From assembly GCF_006151805.1 (NCBI RefSeq), contig NZ_VDDA01000003.1:310001-374000 (forward strand): 64,000 nt of DNA. The letters run 5' to 3'. Shown here one piece after another: positions 8,743 to 17,356 of this stretch. Source of the stretch: Methylobacterium terricola (lineage in GTDB: Bacteria > Pseudomonadota > Alphaproteobacteria > Rhizobiales > Beijerinckiaceae). The notes under the pieces are model-generated. The model did not search any database and was not told where the DNA came from. It worked only from the letters and a program-made list of their open reading frames with translations. The translations under genes were made by a program, and so were the position numbers. Positions within the stretch are counted from its first letter, which is position 1, and every line of letters begins with the position of its first letter.

Positions 8743-10245
8743 ATGTTAGACCTGCCGACGATATGCAGACGTGTGTCCGGCCGCAGCAGAGCCTTCATCT
8801 GCGGCAGGAGCGGGGGCGCTGCCCTGCTGTTCGCGATCCTGCTCCCGGGCCTGCTGGGCAGTGTCGGATTCGGCGTCGACTACGCGACCTGGCTGGTCCG
8901 CCGGCAGAAGCTCCAGGCCATCGCGGACGAGACCGCGCTCGCCATCGTGTCCGACATGCAGGTGGGCGGCTACGACAGGAACCGGGTCCAGGCCGTGGCC
9001 GAGAGCCAAGTACGCAGCCTGGCGGCGAACTTGCCCGCCGGGGACCCCATCACGGTCAAGACCCAGCCCGTCCACCGCCGGACGCACGCCAATGCGGACA
9101 ACTCCTTCGCGCCGGAGCCCGTGGATGACCGCGTCACGTCCCCCACCGGCGTGAGGGTGACCCTCTCGCAGCGCAAGCGCGCGATCATGACCCTGTTCGT
9201 CACGCCGCACCTGACCGACATCGTCGTCCAGGCCACCGCCGAGATCGTCGGCACGTCCCGGGTCTGCGTCGTGGCGCTGGACGGATCGTCGGCGGATGCC
9301 ATCGACCTGCGGGACAGAGCCCGGATCTCCGCGAGCAACTGCTCGGTCTACGCGATGTCCGCATCCGCCGCGGCGATCGACGCACGCGACACCTCGCAAC
9401 TCGTCGCGCTGAAATCGTGCGCGGTCGGCGGCTATGCCGGCCCGTCTCAGCGCTACCAGCCCGTGCCGATCACCGGCTGCCCGGCCATCAAGGACCCGCT
9501 CGCGGGACGGGCTGCCCCGCCGGTGGGAGGCTGCACCTATACCAACAAGGTGATCGGGAATTGGAGCGATACCCTCAATCCCGGAACCTATTGCGGCGGG
9601 CTCATCCTCGCGTCGGGCGCGGTCGTCAAGCTCAATCCCGGGATCTACGTCATGAAGGACGGGCCGCTCGTGGTCGGTACCGACAGCCCGAGCCCGATGG
9701 CGGGACCCGGAAACGTCCATCCGCACGACGTTGCCCCATGCCTTTGCTATCACAACGACGTTTCACAAACCGACAAGAACAACATGCATTGCCCGAAAGT
9801 GTCGACGTCGCTTCCGCCGGCATCGCTGAGCGGCGACGGCGTGGGCTTCTATTTCACCGGCATGGTTCAGCCGGAACCCGATGGCATCGCCCGCCCGATG
9901 CAGTTCATGCCGCGCTCGAGCGTTTCGCTCAGCGCGCCAACGGACGACGTGATGGCGGGCCTGCTGTTCTTCGAGGACCGCACCGCCCCGCCTAACCGGA
10001 AGTTCGAGGTTCTGAGCGACAACGCACGCCGGCTCGTCGGCACGATCTACCTGTCGCGCGGCACCTTCCTGGTCGCCGCCAATCAGACCGTCGCCGACCG
10101 GTCGGAATATACCGCGATCGTCGCCCAGAGGCTGGCGCTGTCGCAGGCGCCGCGCCTCGTCCTCAACGCGAATTACAATGCCACCAAGGTGCCGGTGCCG
10201 CAGGGGCTCGGCCTCACCAGCGCCTATCCGACCCTGACCCAGTGA
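8743..10245 (+). CDS. TadG-like pilus-assembly / surface protein
   Basis: A 500-aa protein starting with a short basic leader and the TadE/TadG-type membrane segment: SGGAALLFAILLPGLLGSVG followed by DYATWLVRRQKLQAIADETAL. The typical domain PF13400 sits at residues 22-70. The rest is periplasmic, with Cys-rich stretches (CPAIKDPLAG, CCTY-type spacing, CLCYHND) and a beta-helix-like DLRDRARISASNCSVYAMS pattern, rather than a clear vWA domain. No tad/cpa genes adjoin it. No good ribosome-binding site precedes the ATG, so the start is uncertain. Confidence 0.78.
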   Translation: MLDLPTICRRVSGRSRAFICGRSGGAALLFAILLPGLLGSVGFGVDYATWLVRRQKLQAIADETALAIVSDMQVGGYDRNRVQAVAESQVRSLAANLPAGDPITVKTQPVHRRTHANADNSFAPEPVDDRVTSPTGVRVTLSQRKRAIMTLFVTPHLTDIVVQATAEIVGTSRVCVVALDGSSADAIDLRDRARISASNCSVYAMSASAAAIDARDTSQLVALKSCAVGGYAGPSQRYQPVPITGCPAIKDPLAGRAAPPVGGCTYTNKVIGNWSDTLNPGTYCGGLILASGAVVKLNPGIYVMKDGPLVVGTDSPSPMAGPGNVHPHDVAPCLCYHNDVSQTDKNNMHCPKVSTSLPPASLSGDGVGFYFTGMVQPEPDGIARPMQFMPRSSVSLSAPTDDVMAGLLFFEDRTAPPNRKFEVLSDNARRLVGTIYLSRGTFLVAANQTVADRSEYTAIVAQRLALSQAPRLVLNANYNATKVPVPQGLGLTSAYPTLTQ

Positions 10246-10258
10246 GCCCGCCCCGGCC

Positions 10259-10690
10259 TCAGCCCGGCCCCGCCTCCGGCCGCCGCCGGAGGATCTTCCA
10301 CACGCCGGTGGCGGTGGCGACGATGCGCCCGTCGCAGCGGGCGTCGCCGCGCAGGAAGACCAGGCTGTTCGTGCGCTGCACCACCTCGGGCGTCATCGTG
10401 ATCGTCTCGCCGATCCGGCCGGCCGAGACGAACTGCATCTCGAACTGCACCGTGACGCAGTTCGCCCCGCCGGCGGCCCGCATGGCGGCGTAGCCGAGCG
10501 CCCGGTCGGCGAAGGTCATCATCATGCCGCCCTGCACCACGCCGATCAGGTTGGCGTGCTTGGGCTCGGCCCGGAAGGCGACGCTGATCCCGTCGCCTTC
10601 CTCGCGCAGCAGGACCGGGCCGACCAGGGAGAGGAAGCCCTCGTCCTCGAAGGGACGCCAGCCGGCCGGATCGGAATCGGGGGTGGTCAT
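10259..10690 (-). CDS. PaaI-family hotdog thioesterase
   Basis: A 143-aa hotdog-fold protein. The catalytic-helix region NLIGVVQGGMMMTFADRALG matches PaaI/YbgC-like thioesterases, in which an Asn/Gly-rich loop and an acidic residue hydrolyse acyl-CoA thioesters. The length is typical. It is convergent with the TadG-like gene and divergent from a second thioesterase at 10784. The acyl-CoA substrate is unknown. Confidence 0.85.
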   Translation of the reverse strand: MTTPDSDPAGWRPFEDEGFLSLVGPVLLREEGDGISVAFRAEPKHANLIGVVQGGMMMTFADRALGYAAMRAAGGANCVTVQFEMQFVSAGRIGETITMTPEVVQRTNSLVFLRGDARCDGRIVATATGVWKILRRRPEAGPG

Positions 10691-10783
10691 GGAAGGCTCG
10701 GGGGTGAGAGCTCTGGACAGCGCGGCCGTGGCCGTGCCTCACCATCCCTTACCAAGAATCATCGACAGGGAGGCCCCGCAGCC

Positions 10784-11257
10784 GTGACGGACCTGATGCA
10801 ACAGGCGCGCTTGCGCGCCGATCCGGACGAGACGGAGGCGCGCGTGCGCGCCAGCTTCGACAAGCAAGGCCTGATGCGGACCCTCGGGGCGACGCTGGAC
10901 GCGGTCTCGCCCGGGGCGGTCGCGATCGCGCTCGCGCCCGGGCCGGCGGTGTCGCAGCAGCACGGCTTCGTCCATGCCGGGGCGGTGAGCGCCATCGCCG
11001 ACAGCGCGGCGGGCTATGCGGCCCTGACCCTGATGCCGCCCGGGGCCGGGGTGCTGACGGCGGAGTTCAAGATCAACCTGCTGGCACCGGCCGCCGGGGC
11101 GCGCATCGTGGCGCGGGGGCGGGTGGTGAAGGCCGGGAGAACCCTGACGCTGGCCCAGGCCGAGGTCTTCTCGGAGAGCGATGGGCGCGAGAAGCTGGTG
11201 GCGATGCTCACCGCCACCCTGATGGCCGTCCACGGCCGGGACGGCATCGGCGATTGA
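10784..11257 (+). CDS. PaaI-family hotdog thioesterase, second copy
   Basis: A 157-aa hotdog protein with FVHAGAVSAIADSAAGYAAL, the PaaI catalytic helix. The GTG start at 10784 is preferred over the ATG at 10796 because AGGGAGG lies 10 bases before it. It is head-to-head with the thioesterase at 10259; the pair shares fold but little sequence, so they are not a recent duplication. A strong hairpin follows the stop. Confidence 0.85.
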   Translation: MTDLMQQARLRADPDETEARVRASFDKQGLMRTLGATLDAVSPGAVAIALAPGPAVSQQHGFVHAGAVSAIADSAAGYAALTLMPPGAGVLTAEFKINLLAPAAGARIVARGRVVKAGRTLTLAQAEVFSESDGREKLVAMLTATLMAVHGRDGIGD

Positions 11258-11261
11258 GGGC

Positions 11262-11287
11262 GCGGCCCCGGCGCAGGCCGGGGCCGC
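11262..11287. terminator. Bidirectional terminator-like hairpin
   Basis: Perfect 11-bp stem (GCGGCCCCGGC / GCCGGGGCCGC) with a gcag tetraloop between the convergent thioesterase and cytochrome c genes. No T-tract follows, as is common in GC-rich genomes. Confidence 0.65.
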
Positions 11288-11295
11288 CCACGGTC

Positions 11296-11652
11296 CTACT
11301 TCTGAGTCTCGAGATAGGCCTCGAGGTCGGCGATCTTCTTGTCGTCCTTCAGGCCGGCATAGATCATCTTGTTGCCGGGCACCTTGGCCTTCGGATCCTT
11401 GATGTATTCCATGAAGGTGGCCGAGTCCCAGGTCAGGCCGGAATTCTTCATCGCGGCCGAGTAGTTGTAGCCCTCGTGGGTGCCGGCCTTGCGGCCGATG
11501 ACGCCCTTGAGATCCGGGCCGACGCCGTTCTTGCCGAAGGCGTGGCAGGCCTTGCAGGCGGTGAACACCTTCTCGCCAGCGGCGGCGTCCTGGGCCTGGG
11601 CGGCGAAGGGGAGAAGGGCCGCCAGGGCGGCACCGAGGATGAGCTGACGCAT
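11296..11652 (-). CDS. Class I cytochrome c, periplasmic
   Basis: A 118-aa protein with a signal peptide (residues 1-20, ending AAQAQ), the haem-binding CKACH at residues 33-37 and a likely axial Met96 in PGNKMIYAGL. The size and the PDLKGVIGRKAG loop fit mitochondrial-type cytochrome c2/c550. It would carry electrons in the periplasm. GGAGGGAAC lies before the ATG at 11652. It is divergent from the GlcD-type dehydrogenase, so a functional link to hydroxyacid oxidation is possible but unproven. Confidence 0.92.
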   Translation of the reverse strand: MRQLILGAALAALLPFAAQAQDAAAGEKVFTACKACHAFGKNGVGPDLKGVIGRKAGTHEGYNYSAAMKNSGLTWDSATFMEYIKDPKAKVPGNKMIYAGLKDDKKIADLEAYLETQK

Positions 11653-11907
11653 GAGGTTCCCTCCAACGGACGTCGTTCGCGACCGGCCATCGGGATATGG
11701 CCCAGCCTGCATTTGGTACAGTTAAAAACGCCGGCGGCTCGCGACGGGTCCCGTGCGGCGAAAAGAAGCTGTGCCGCGGCTCGGCGCAATCGGACGAAGG
11801 TGCGGGGGCAGCCGATGGATGGGCGCGGCTCCTCGCCTGAGGTAAGAGGGGCGCGAGCGACCGCCCGACCGGTCGGACAAGAGTCTCAGGGATTCAGAGG
11901 ACACGCC

Positions 11908-13341
11908 ATGACGATCGCCTTCCCGATGCCGGACCCCGCGATCCTTGCCCGTCGCGACGCGATCGTCGAGGGGCTGCGCGGCCTGGTGGCGCCGGAGGCG
12001 CTGGTGACCAGCGAGGACGAGCGCCGCGCGTTCGAGACCGACGGGCTCACCGCCTACCGCAAGATGCCGCTCGCCGTGGTGCTGCCCTCGACCACCCAGG
12101 AGGTCGCCGCGGTGATGCGCTACTGCCACGAGGCCGGGGTGAAGGTGGTGCCGCGCGGCGCCGGCACCTCGCTGGCCGGCGGCGCCATCGCCCAGGAGGA
12201 CGCGGTGATCCTCGGCGTCGCCAAGATGAACCGGGTGCTCGACGTCGATTTTTCCAACCGCACCGCCCGGGTCCAGGCCGGCATCACCAACCTCGCCATC
12301 AGCGCCGCGGTGGCGCATGAGGGCTTCTTCTACGCCCCCGACCCGTCGAGCCAGCTCGCCTGCACCATCGCCGGCAACATCGCGATGAATTCGGGCGGGG
12401 CGCACTGCCTCAAATACGGCGTGACCACCAACAACTTGATGGGCGTGACCCTGGTGATGGTCGACGGCACGGTGGTGGAGATCGGCGGCGACCACCTCGA
12501 TTCCGCCGGCTACGATTTGCTCGGCCTCGTCTGCGGCTCGGAAGGCCAGCTCGGCATCGTCACCGAGGCGACCGTGCGGATCCTGCGCGCGGCGGAAGGC
12601 GCGCGGCCGGCGCTGATGGGCTTCGGCACGGTCGAGGATGCGGGTGCCTGCACGGCGGCGATCATCGGCGCCGGCATCATCCCGGTGGCGATCGAGTACA
12701 TGGATCGCGAGGCGATCACGATCTGCGAGGCCTTCGCCCATGCCGGCTACCCGCTCGATGCCGAGGCGATGCTGATCATCGAGGTCGAGGGCTGCCAGGA
12801 GGAATGCGACGCGATGCTCGCCCGCATCGTCGAGATCGCCAAGCCCTTCAACCCGACCAGCCTCCGGGTCTCGCAATCGGAGGCCGAGAGCGCCGCGATC
12901 TGGAAGGGCCGCAAGTCCGCCTTCGGCGCGACGGGGCGCATCTCCGACTATATCTGCATGGACGGCACCATCCCGACCGGGCAATTGCCGCTGGTGCTGG
13001 AGCGGATCGGCGAGATCACGAAGTCCTACGGGCTGCGCTGCGCCAACGTCTTCCATGCCGGCGACGGCAATCTGCACCCGCTGATCCTGTTCGACATCAA
13101 CACACCCGGCGAGATGGAGAAGGCCGAGGCCGCCGGCGAGGAAATGCTGAAGCTCTGCGTCGAGGTCGGCGGCTGCCTCACCGGCGAGCACGGCGTCGGC
13201 ATCGAGAAGCGCGACCTGATGACCTACCAGTACAACCCGGAGGACCTGCACCAGCAGATGCGGGTGCGGGCGGTGTTCGATCCGGCCTGGTTGATGAACC
13301 CGGCCAAGGTGTTTCCGCTGGAGGGGCGGATCGCGGCGTGA
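11908..13341 (+). CDS. glcD: Glycolate oxidase subunit GlcD-like FAD-linked oxidase
   Basis: A 477-aa flavoprotein: PCMH FAD domain with PRGAGTSLAGGAIAQED, then the FAD-oxidase C-terminal domain with NVFHAGDGNLHPLILFD and GGCLTGEHGVGIEKRDLM, ending AWLMNPAKVFP. GlcD is the catalytic subunit of the glycolate dehydrogenase GlcDEF, making glyoxylate. GlcE and GlcF normally follow directly; here a decayed regulator follows instead. The protein may work alone or with subunits elsewhere. Compared with the dehydrogenase at 781 it lacks close identity, so the two are distinct branches of one family. Confidence 0.88.
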   Translation: MTIAFPMPDPAILARRDAIVEGLRGLVAPEALVTSEDERRAFETDGLTAYRKMPLAVVLPSTTQEVAAVMRYCHEAGVKVVPRGAGTSLAGGAIAQEDAVILGVAKMNRVLDVDFSNRTARVQAGITNLAISAAVAHEGFFYAPDPSSQLACTIAGNIAMNSGGAHCLKYGVTTNNLMGVTLVMVDGTVVEIGGDHLDSAGYDLLGLVCGSEGQLGIVTEATVRILRAAEGARPALMGFGTVEDAGACTAAIIGAGIIPVAIEYMDREAITICEAFAHAGYPLDAEAMLIIEVEGCQEECDAMLARIVEIAKPFNPTSLRVSQSEAESAAIWKGRKSAFGATGRISDYICMDGTIPTGQLPLVLERIGEITKSYGLRCANVFHAGDGNLHPLILFDINTPGEMEKAEAAGEEMLKLCVEVGGCLTGEHGVGIEKRDLMTYQYNPEDLHQQMRVRAVFDPAWLMNPAKVFPLEGRIAA

Positions 13342-13467
13342 GGGGTGAGCCGGACGGCCTATCCAGCGCGAGGCAGGCTGACTGGTGAGCCGCGCGGATT
13401 GATGAGCTGATCGCCGCGCCCATGCGGCGCCATAAGCTCAAGCCGCAGCTGGACGCGTTGCGGGAGG

Positions 13468-14060
13468 TCAGGCCTCGTCGCCGACGAGGCCGGCCTCTCG
13501 CGCCGCGGCAATCCGGGCGCGGGCCACCGGGACCGCGAGCCCGCCCGCCAGGACCAGGCGCAGGTTGCGGCCCTCGCGCCGGCAACCGGTCACGGCATCC
13601 CGCGCCACCCACCACGAGCGATGCACCGTGAGGCCCGGCACGTGGTCCACGTTCTGGATCGCCTGGCGCAGGGGCATCAGCACGAGGGTCGATCCGGCGC
13701 GGGTATGCCTCGGACGTAGTGGTCCTCCATCTGCAGCGCGACGACGTCGCGGCCAAGCCGGGGCGGCAGCCGGTCGAGCAGGCCGCCTGCGGCCGGGGGC
13801 GATGTCGGCGGTGCAGGCGAGCGGGTTCGGTCGAGCCCCGCCAGGGCGATCCGGCCCAGCGCCAGCCCGGACAGGACGAGCAGCGTCTGGCCGTACCATT
13901 CCGGCGGCGGAACCCGGGCGATCGGCCCGGGCCACAGCCCGGCTGCGACCAGGCGCGACAGGACGGCAGCCGGCACCGATGTGAGCAGCACGCCGAGGGC
14001 CAGGCTGGCGGGCACGGCGCACCGCTCTGCCCATCGATCCACCCATGGCCGCATCGTCAT
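13468..14060 (-). pseudogene. LytTR-type transcriptional regulator with membrane region, frameshifted
   Basis: The N-terminal frame begins near the ATG at 14060 (MTMRPWVDRWAERCAVPASL), has at least two hydrophobic segments, and ends in LLDRLPPRLGRDVVALQMED, the start of a LytTR DNA-binding domain. The domain continues in another frame: AGSTLVLMPLRQAIQNVDHV and then LTVHRSWWVARDAV, ending at 13468. The frames join at about 13707-13713, where one base appears deleted after the HYVR codons. Membrane-LytTR proteins of this shape are common in alphaproteobacteria. Either the gene is dead or the base is a sequencing error. Confidence 0.72.
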
Positions 14061-14108
14061 CCGGGTTCCGGCGAGGAGGCCGGCGGAGCCCCACACGCCG
14101 ACCTCACG

Positions 14109-14423
14109 ATGCCGGTGCAGCTCTGGCGGGCAGGCGACGACGAGATCCTGCCCGCACCGCATTACGTCGAGCCGGTCGCCGCCGCGCTGCCGCATCGGCC
14201 CGATCTCCATCTCATCGACGGCGCACGGCATTACGACTTCCTCGCGCCTTGCCCGCCCGACCTGGCACGGAGGATCCCGGAGATCTGCGCCAGCGCGCCC
14301 GGCTTCGACCGGGCCGCGTTCCACGCCCGCTTCAACGCCGCGGTCGTCGCCTTCTTCGGCCGTTCCTTGGGACGAGCCGCTCAGGCCGGCGGCCCGAGCG
14401 GGGCGCAGCGGAAGGCGCCGTAG
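14109..14423 (+). pseudogene. C-terminal remnant of a dienelactone hydrolase-like alpha/beta hydrolase
   Basis: About 104 codons (start MPVQLWRAGDDEILPAPHY) match only the end of a predicted dienelactone hydrolase: the acidic residue region RAGDDEILP, the catalytic His in DGARHYDFLAPC, and a tail with FNAAVVAFFGRSLG. The nucleophile-containing N-terminal two thirds are missing, and the LytTR gene starts on the opposite strand only 48 bp away. The reading frame is intact, but there is no evident start signal. It overlaps the end of rlmJ by 43 bp. Confidence 0.65.
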
Positions 14424-15226
14424 CCGCCTTGCGCCAGGCGCTCGGCCAGCGCCGGCAGGACGGTCTCGGCCTCCTCGCGCAGGGTCCAGGGCGGGTTGAC
14501 CACGATGAGGCCGCTGCCGCTCAGCCGCGTCGGGTCGGGCCGGTGGATCAGCAGGTCGAGGCGCAGGGCCGGGCGGGGGAGGGCGGCGTCGAGGGTCGCG
14601 GCGAGGCGGTCGATCGCTGCGGCGTCCTTGATCGGGTACCAGGCGAGATAGGTGCCGGTCGCCCATTTGCCCACCGCCTTCAGGAGGTCGCGGCCGAGGC
14701 GGTCGATCTCGCCCGGCACCTCGTAGGGCGGGTCGATGAGCACAAGGCCGCGGCGCTCCTTCGGGGGGATCAGGGCGGGGAGCGCCGTCCAGCCGTCGAG
14801 GGCCAGCACCTTGGTGCGCGCATCCTGGTTGTAGCGGGCGTGCAGCACCGCGCCGTCGGCCGGGTGCAGCTCGACGAACACGCCCTGGTCGCCGGGGCGC
14901 AGGAACTCGCGGATCAGCGCCGGCGAGCCCGGATAGACCGTGTCGCCGTGGCGCGCCCGGACGGAGGCCACCGCCTGCCGGTAGGGGGCGAGCAAAGCCT
15001 CGACCGCGTCGGGGAAGGGCACGTCGAGCCGGCCGATGCCGTCGTGCCACTCGCCGGTGCGCCCGGCTTCGTCGGCGGTCAGGTCGTAGAAGCCGAGACC
15101 GGCATGGGTGTCGATCGCCCGGAACGGCGTCGCCTTGCGCTGGAGATGCGCCAGCACCCGGGTCAGCACCCAGTGCTTGAGCACGTCGGCGTGGTTGCCG
15201 GCGTGGAAGGCGTGGCGGTAATTCAC
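14381..15226 (-). CDS. rlmJ: 23S rRNA (adenine(2030)-N6)-methyltransferase
   Basis: A 281-aa protein, the usual RlmJ length. The N-terminal NYRHAFHAGNHADVLKHWVL is family-specific, followed by the SAM-binding AIDTHAGLGFYD (residues 37-48) and the catalytic motif IDPPYE with Asp165. It methylates N6 of A2030 in 23S rRNA using S-adenosylmethionine. The GTG start at 15226 is the one preceding NYRHAF. It is intact although both neighbours are decayed. Confidence 0.95.
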   Translation of the reverse strand: MNYRHAFHAGNHADVLKHWVLTRVLAHLQRKATPFRAIDTHAGLGFYDLTADEAGRTGEWHDGIGRLDVPFPDAVEALLAPYRQAVASVRARHGDTVYPGSPALIREFLRPGDQGVFVELHPADGAVLHARYNQDARTKVLALDGWTALPALIPPKERRGLVLIDPPYEVPGEIDRLGRDLLKAVGKWATGTYLAWYPIKDAAAIDRLAATLDAALPRPALRLDLLIHRPDPTRLSGSGLIVVNPPWTLREEAETVLPALAERLAQGGYGAFRCAPLGPPA

Positions 15227-15291
15227 GGGTCTCAGGTCCTCGTCTCGCCGTCCCGCGTGAGAATCGGCGCGGGATGCCCTATCATCATCGC

Positions 15292-15588
15292 ATGCGCCGC
15301 GACGAGGTTCTTGCCCGCCTGAAATCCGCCGAGCCCGCCCTGCGGGCAAGCGGCGTCGCCGCGCTCTTCCTTTTCGGCTCCCACGCCAGGGACGAGGCGC
15401 GGGAGGACTCGGACATCGACGTGTTCGTCGATCCGGCGCCCGATGTCGCGTTCGGCTTCCTGCCGTTCATGGCCGCCTACGAGGCGATCGAGGCCGCGGT
15501 CGGAGGGCGCGTGGATTATGGCACCCGCAGCGGCCTGCATCCGATCCTGCGTCCGCAGACCGAGCGGGACGTGGTCAGGGTGTTCTGA
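15292..15588 (+). CDS. mntA: MntA-type minimal nucleotidyltransferase antitoxin
   Basis: A 98-aa NTase-fold protein with the signature GSHARDEAREDSDIDVFVD: GS at residues 29-30 and metal-binding D41 and D43. In HEPN-MNT systems MntA adenylylates the HEPN toxin HepT and so neutralises it. An in-frame ATG at 15274 would add six residues. The HepT-like gene lies 26 bp downstream, in the normal order, but is frameshifted. Confidence 0.85.
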   Translation: MRRDEVLARLKSAEPALRASGVAALFLFGSHARDEAREDSDIDVFVDPAPDVAFGFLPFMAAYEAIEAAVGGRVDYGTRSGLHPILRPQTERDVVRVF

Positions 15589-15614
15589 CGGCTGGCCACT
15601 CGCCCCGCATCTGG

Positions 15615-16011
15615 TTGCTCGATATCCGGGGCGAGATTGCCGGTATTCGCGACCTGACCAAGGACGTGGCCTTCGAGGCGTTCGCGGGAAGCTGGGCCAT
15701 GACGCGGGCCGTGCAGCATGCACTGCCGATCATCGCCGAGGCCGCCAAGCACATCCCGCTCGATCAAGGCGTCGGAACCTTCGGTGCCGTTGCGGCAGAT
15801 CCGCGGACTCGGCACTCTGCTGCGCCACGAGCATCGCCGGATCGACCCGGTCGTCCTGTGGTCCGTCATCACCGAGCATCTGGAACCCCTCGATGCCGCA
15901 GCCGCGGCACTTCTCGATCGGGTCCCGGACGAGTGGGCCTTCAGCGCCCCGCGCCCACCGCCATCTCCCCGGCGCGGCAGTTCTGGCGCGCCACCTCGGG
16001 GCAGGGGGTGA
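15615..16011 (+). pseudogene. hepT: HepT-like HEPN (DUF86) toxin, frameshifted
   Basis: The first frame (LDIRGEIAGIRDLTKDVAFE, then SWAMTRAVQHALPIIAEAAK) is the N-terminal HEPN/DUF86 half. The rest appears in another frame: LRQIRGLGTLLRHEHRRIDP, then a LEPLDAAAAALLDR helix. The join is near 15763 and fits one extra base (or loss of two). The start is unclear: TTG at 15615, or a CTG that overlaps the mntA stop. The usual HEPN Arg of the RNxxxH motif reads as Gly here, with H retained in RHEH. The second frame runs into the end of the RNase T2 gene on the other strand. Confidence 0.72.
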
Positions 16012-16609
16012 AGCCGCGCAGGTCCTTGGTGAAGCAGATCCGCACCTCCTCGAGCTGGCCCGCCTTGCAGGTCACCGACATCATGTCCGGGCGCAGGCCC
16101 GGATTGGCGGCGACGAACTGGCGGGCGATGTCGATCGGCGCGGCGCGCAGACCCTCCGCGGGCTTGACCAAAGCGGCCGGGATCGTCACCGCGTCGCGGG
16201 CCCTGGCGGTCGCGCGGAAATAGGCCGCCGGGTCGAGGCCCGAGCAGGTGCCGTGCTGGCGCCACTCGTGCCGGGCCAGGCCCTCGCTCGGAAACACCCC
16301 CTCGGCCGCTTCCATCGCGGGACGGCTCGGGCTGCGGGGGAAGGCGCCGCACTCGCTCGGGAAGCCGCGGTCGTATTGCGGCCACAGGCCGTGGACGACG
16401 AAGCCCGGGTTGCGGCCCGGATCGCATTGCCGGTCGTTGCGGCGCTCGCCGGTCAGCGCGCAGTAGGTCGGCGACCAGGACAGGGCGAGGACGTAGAAGT
16501 CGAACACGCCCGGCTCACCGCCCCCGCGCCCCTGCGCGGCGGCGGGACCCGCGAAAAAAGCCCCCGCGAGCGTCGCGAGCGCGAGGACAGCGGCGAGCGG
16601 GCGCAGCAT
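15941..16609 (-). CDS. Ribonuclease T2 family protein, secreted
   Basis: A 222-aa protein with signal peptide (residues 1-25, ending GPAAAQ). Both catalytic segments are present: CAS I VVHGLWPQY with His73 and CAS II HEWRQHGTC with Glu115 and His119. Cysteines near 50, 62, 88 and 122 fit the family's disulfides. It cleaves RNA to 2',3'-cyclic phosphates in the periplasm or outside the cell. Its ATG overlaps the stop of the upstream secreted-protein gene as ATGA, so the two are co-translated. Confidence 0.93.
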   Translation of the reverse strand: MLRPLAAVLALATLAGAFFAGPAAAQGRGGGEPGVFDFYVLALSWSPTYCALTGERRNDRQCDPGRNPGFVVHGLWPQYDRGFPSECGAFPRSPSRPAMEAAEGVFPSEGLARHEWRQHGTCSGLDPAAYFRATARARDAVTIPAALVKPAEGLRAAPIDIARQFVAANPGLRPDMMSVTCKAGQLEEVRICFTKDLRGFTPCPEVARQNCRAGEMAVGAGR

Positions 16610-17079
16610 CAGGGCCGGGCCTCGCGGCAGGACGAGGCCGAGGCGTAGGCGTAGGCGAGGTTGCGGTCGAGGCCGTGGACGCAGAACTCGACGCCGTAGG
16701 TCGCCCCGATGATGCCGAGGCTCTCGCGCACCGAGTAATCCACCCGCCGGCGCACCCCGTCCGAGGTGGTGGCGACCGCGGTGCAGAAGCGGCGGGGATA
16801 GAAGTCGAGGCCCCAGGGCCGCCAGGCGGTGCGCTCGATGCTGTCGTAGGCCGCGATCGTCAGCGTCGAGTTCCAGAACTTCGCCTCCTTCTCGGCGAAC
16901 TGGTAGGTGATCTTCTCCAGGACGCCGGCATCCTGGCAGCCGGGGATCTGGGCGTCGAACGGGAACTCGCGCTCCTCGGCCGGGGCGATCTCCTGGCGGG
17001 CCGAGCGGGCTTCTGCCGCCGACAGGCCGACGGCGGTGGCGAGGCCCAGGATCAGGGCGGCGAGGGGTGTCGTGCGCAT
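16609..17079 (-). CDS. Secreted protein of unknown function, coupled to RNase T2
   Basis: A 156-aa protein with a signal peptide (residues 1-24, ending LSAAEARSA). The mature part has four cysteines (48, 99, 133, 151), enough for two disulfides, and aromatic-rich segments RPWGLDFYPRRFC and NLAYAYASASSC. I do not recognise the family. The ATGA overlap with the RNase T2 gene suggests a related export, inhibitor or binding role. Confidence 0.72.
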   Translation of the reverse strand: MRTTPLAALILGLATAVGLSAAEARSARQEIAPAEEREFPFDAQIPGCQDAGVLEKITYQFAEKEAKFWNSTLTIAAYDSIERTAWRPWGLDFYPRRFCTAVATTSDGVRRRVDYSVRESLGIIGATYGVEFCVHGLDRNLAYAYASASSCREARP

Positions 17080-17356
17080 GGGCCGGTCCTTGGGCCCGGG
17101 CGGCGCCGGCCCGAAGGCGGCATCCTGATTCCCGGGCGAATGACGGTTGCTCTCTCAGGCTGACACCAGGCCTCCGCCCGCGCCAAGTCAAGCTTTCGGG
17201 CTAGGCCGCAGGCGCTTTCGCGGGCGCCTGGTGTGCCGGGGGCACACCCGCGCGCGTCCATTCCCGGGGGAGCGCGCCCGCGCCGCGGTTTGCCTCGCCC
17301 CGGCGACGCACTAAGACGGGTCTCTTAACGCCCGCCCGGAACAGACGTATCCCCGC

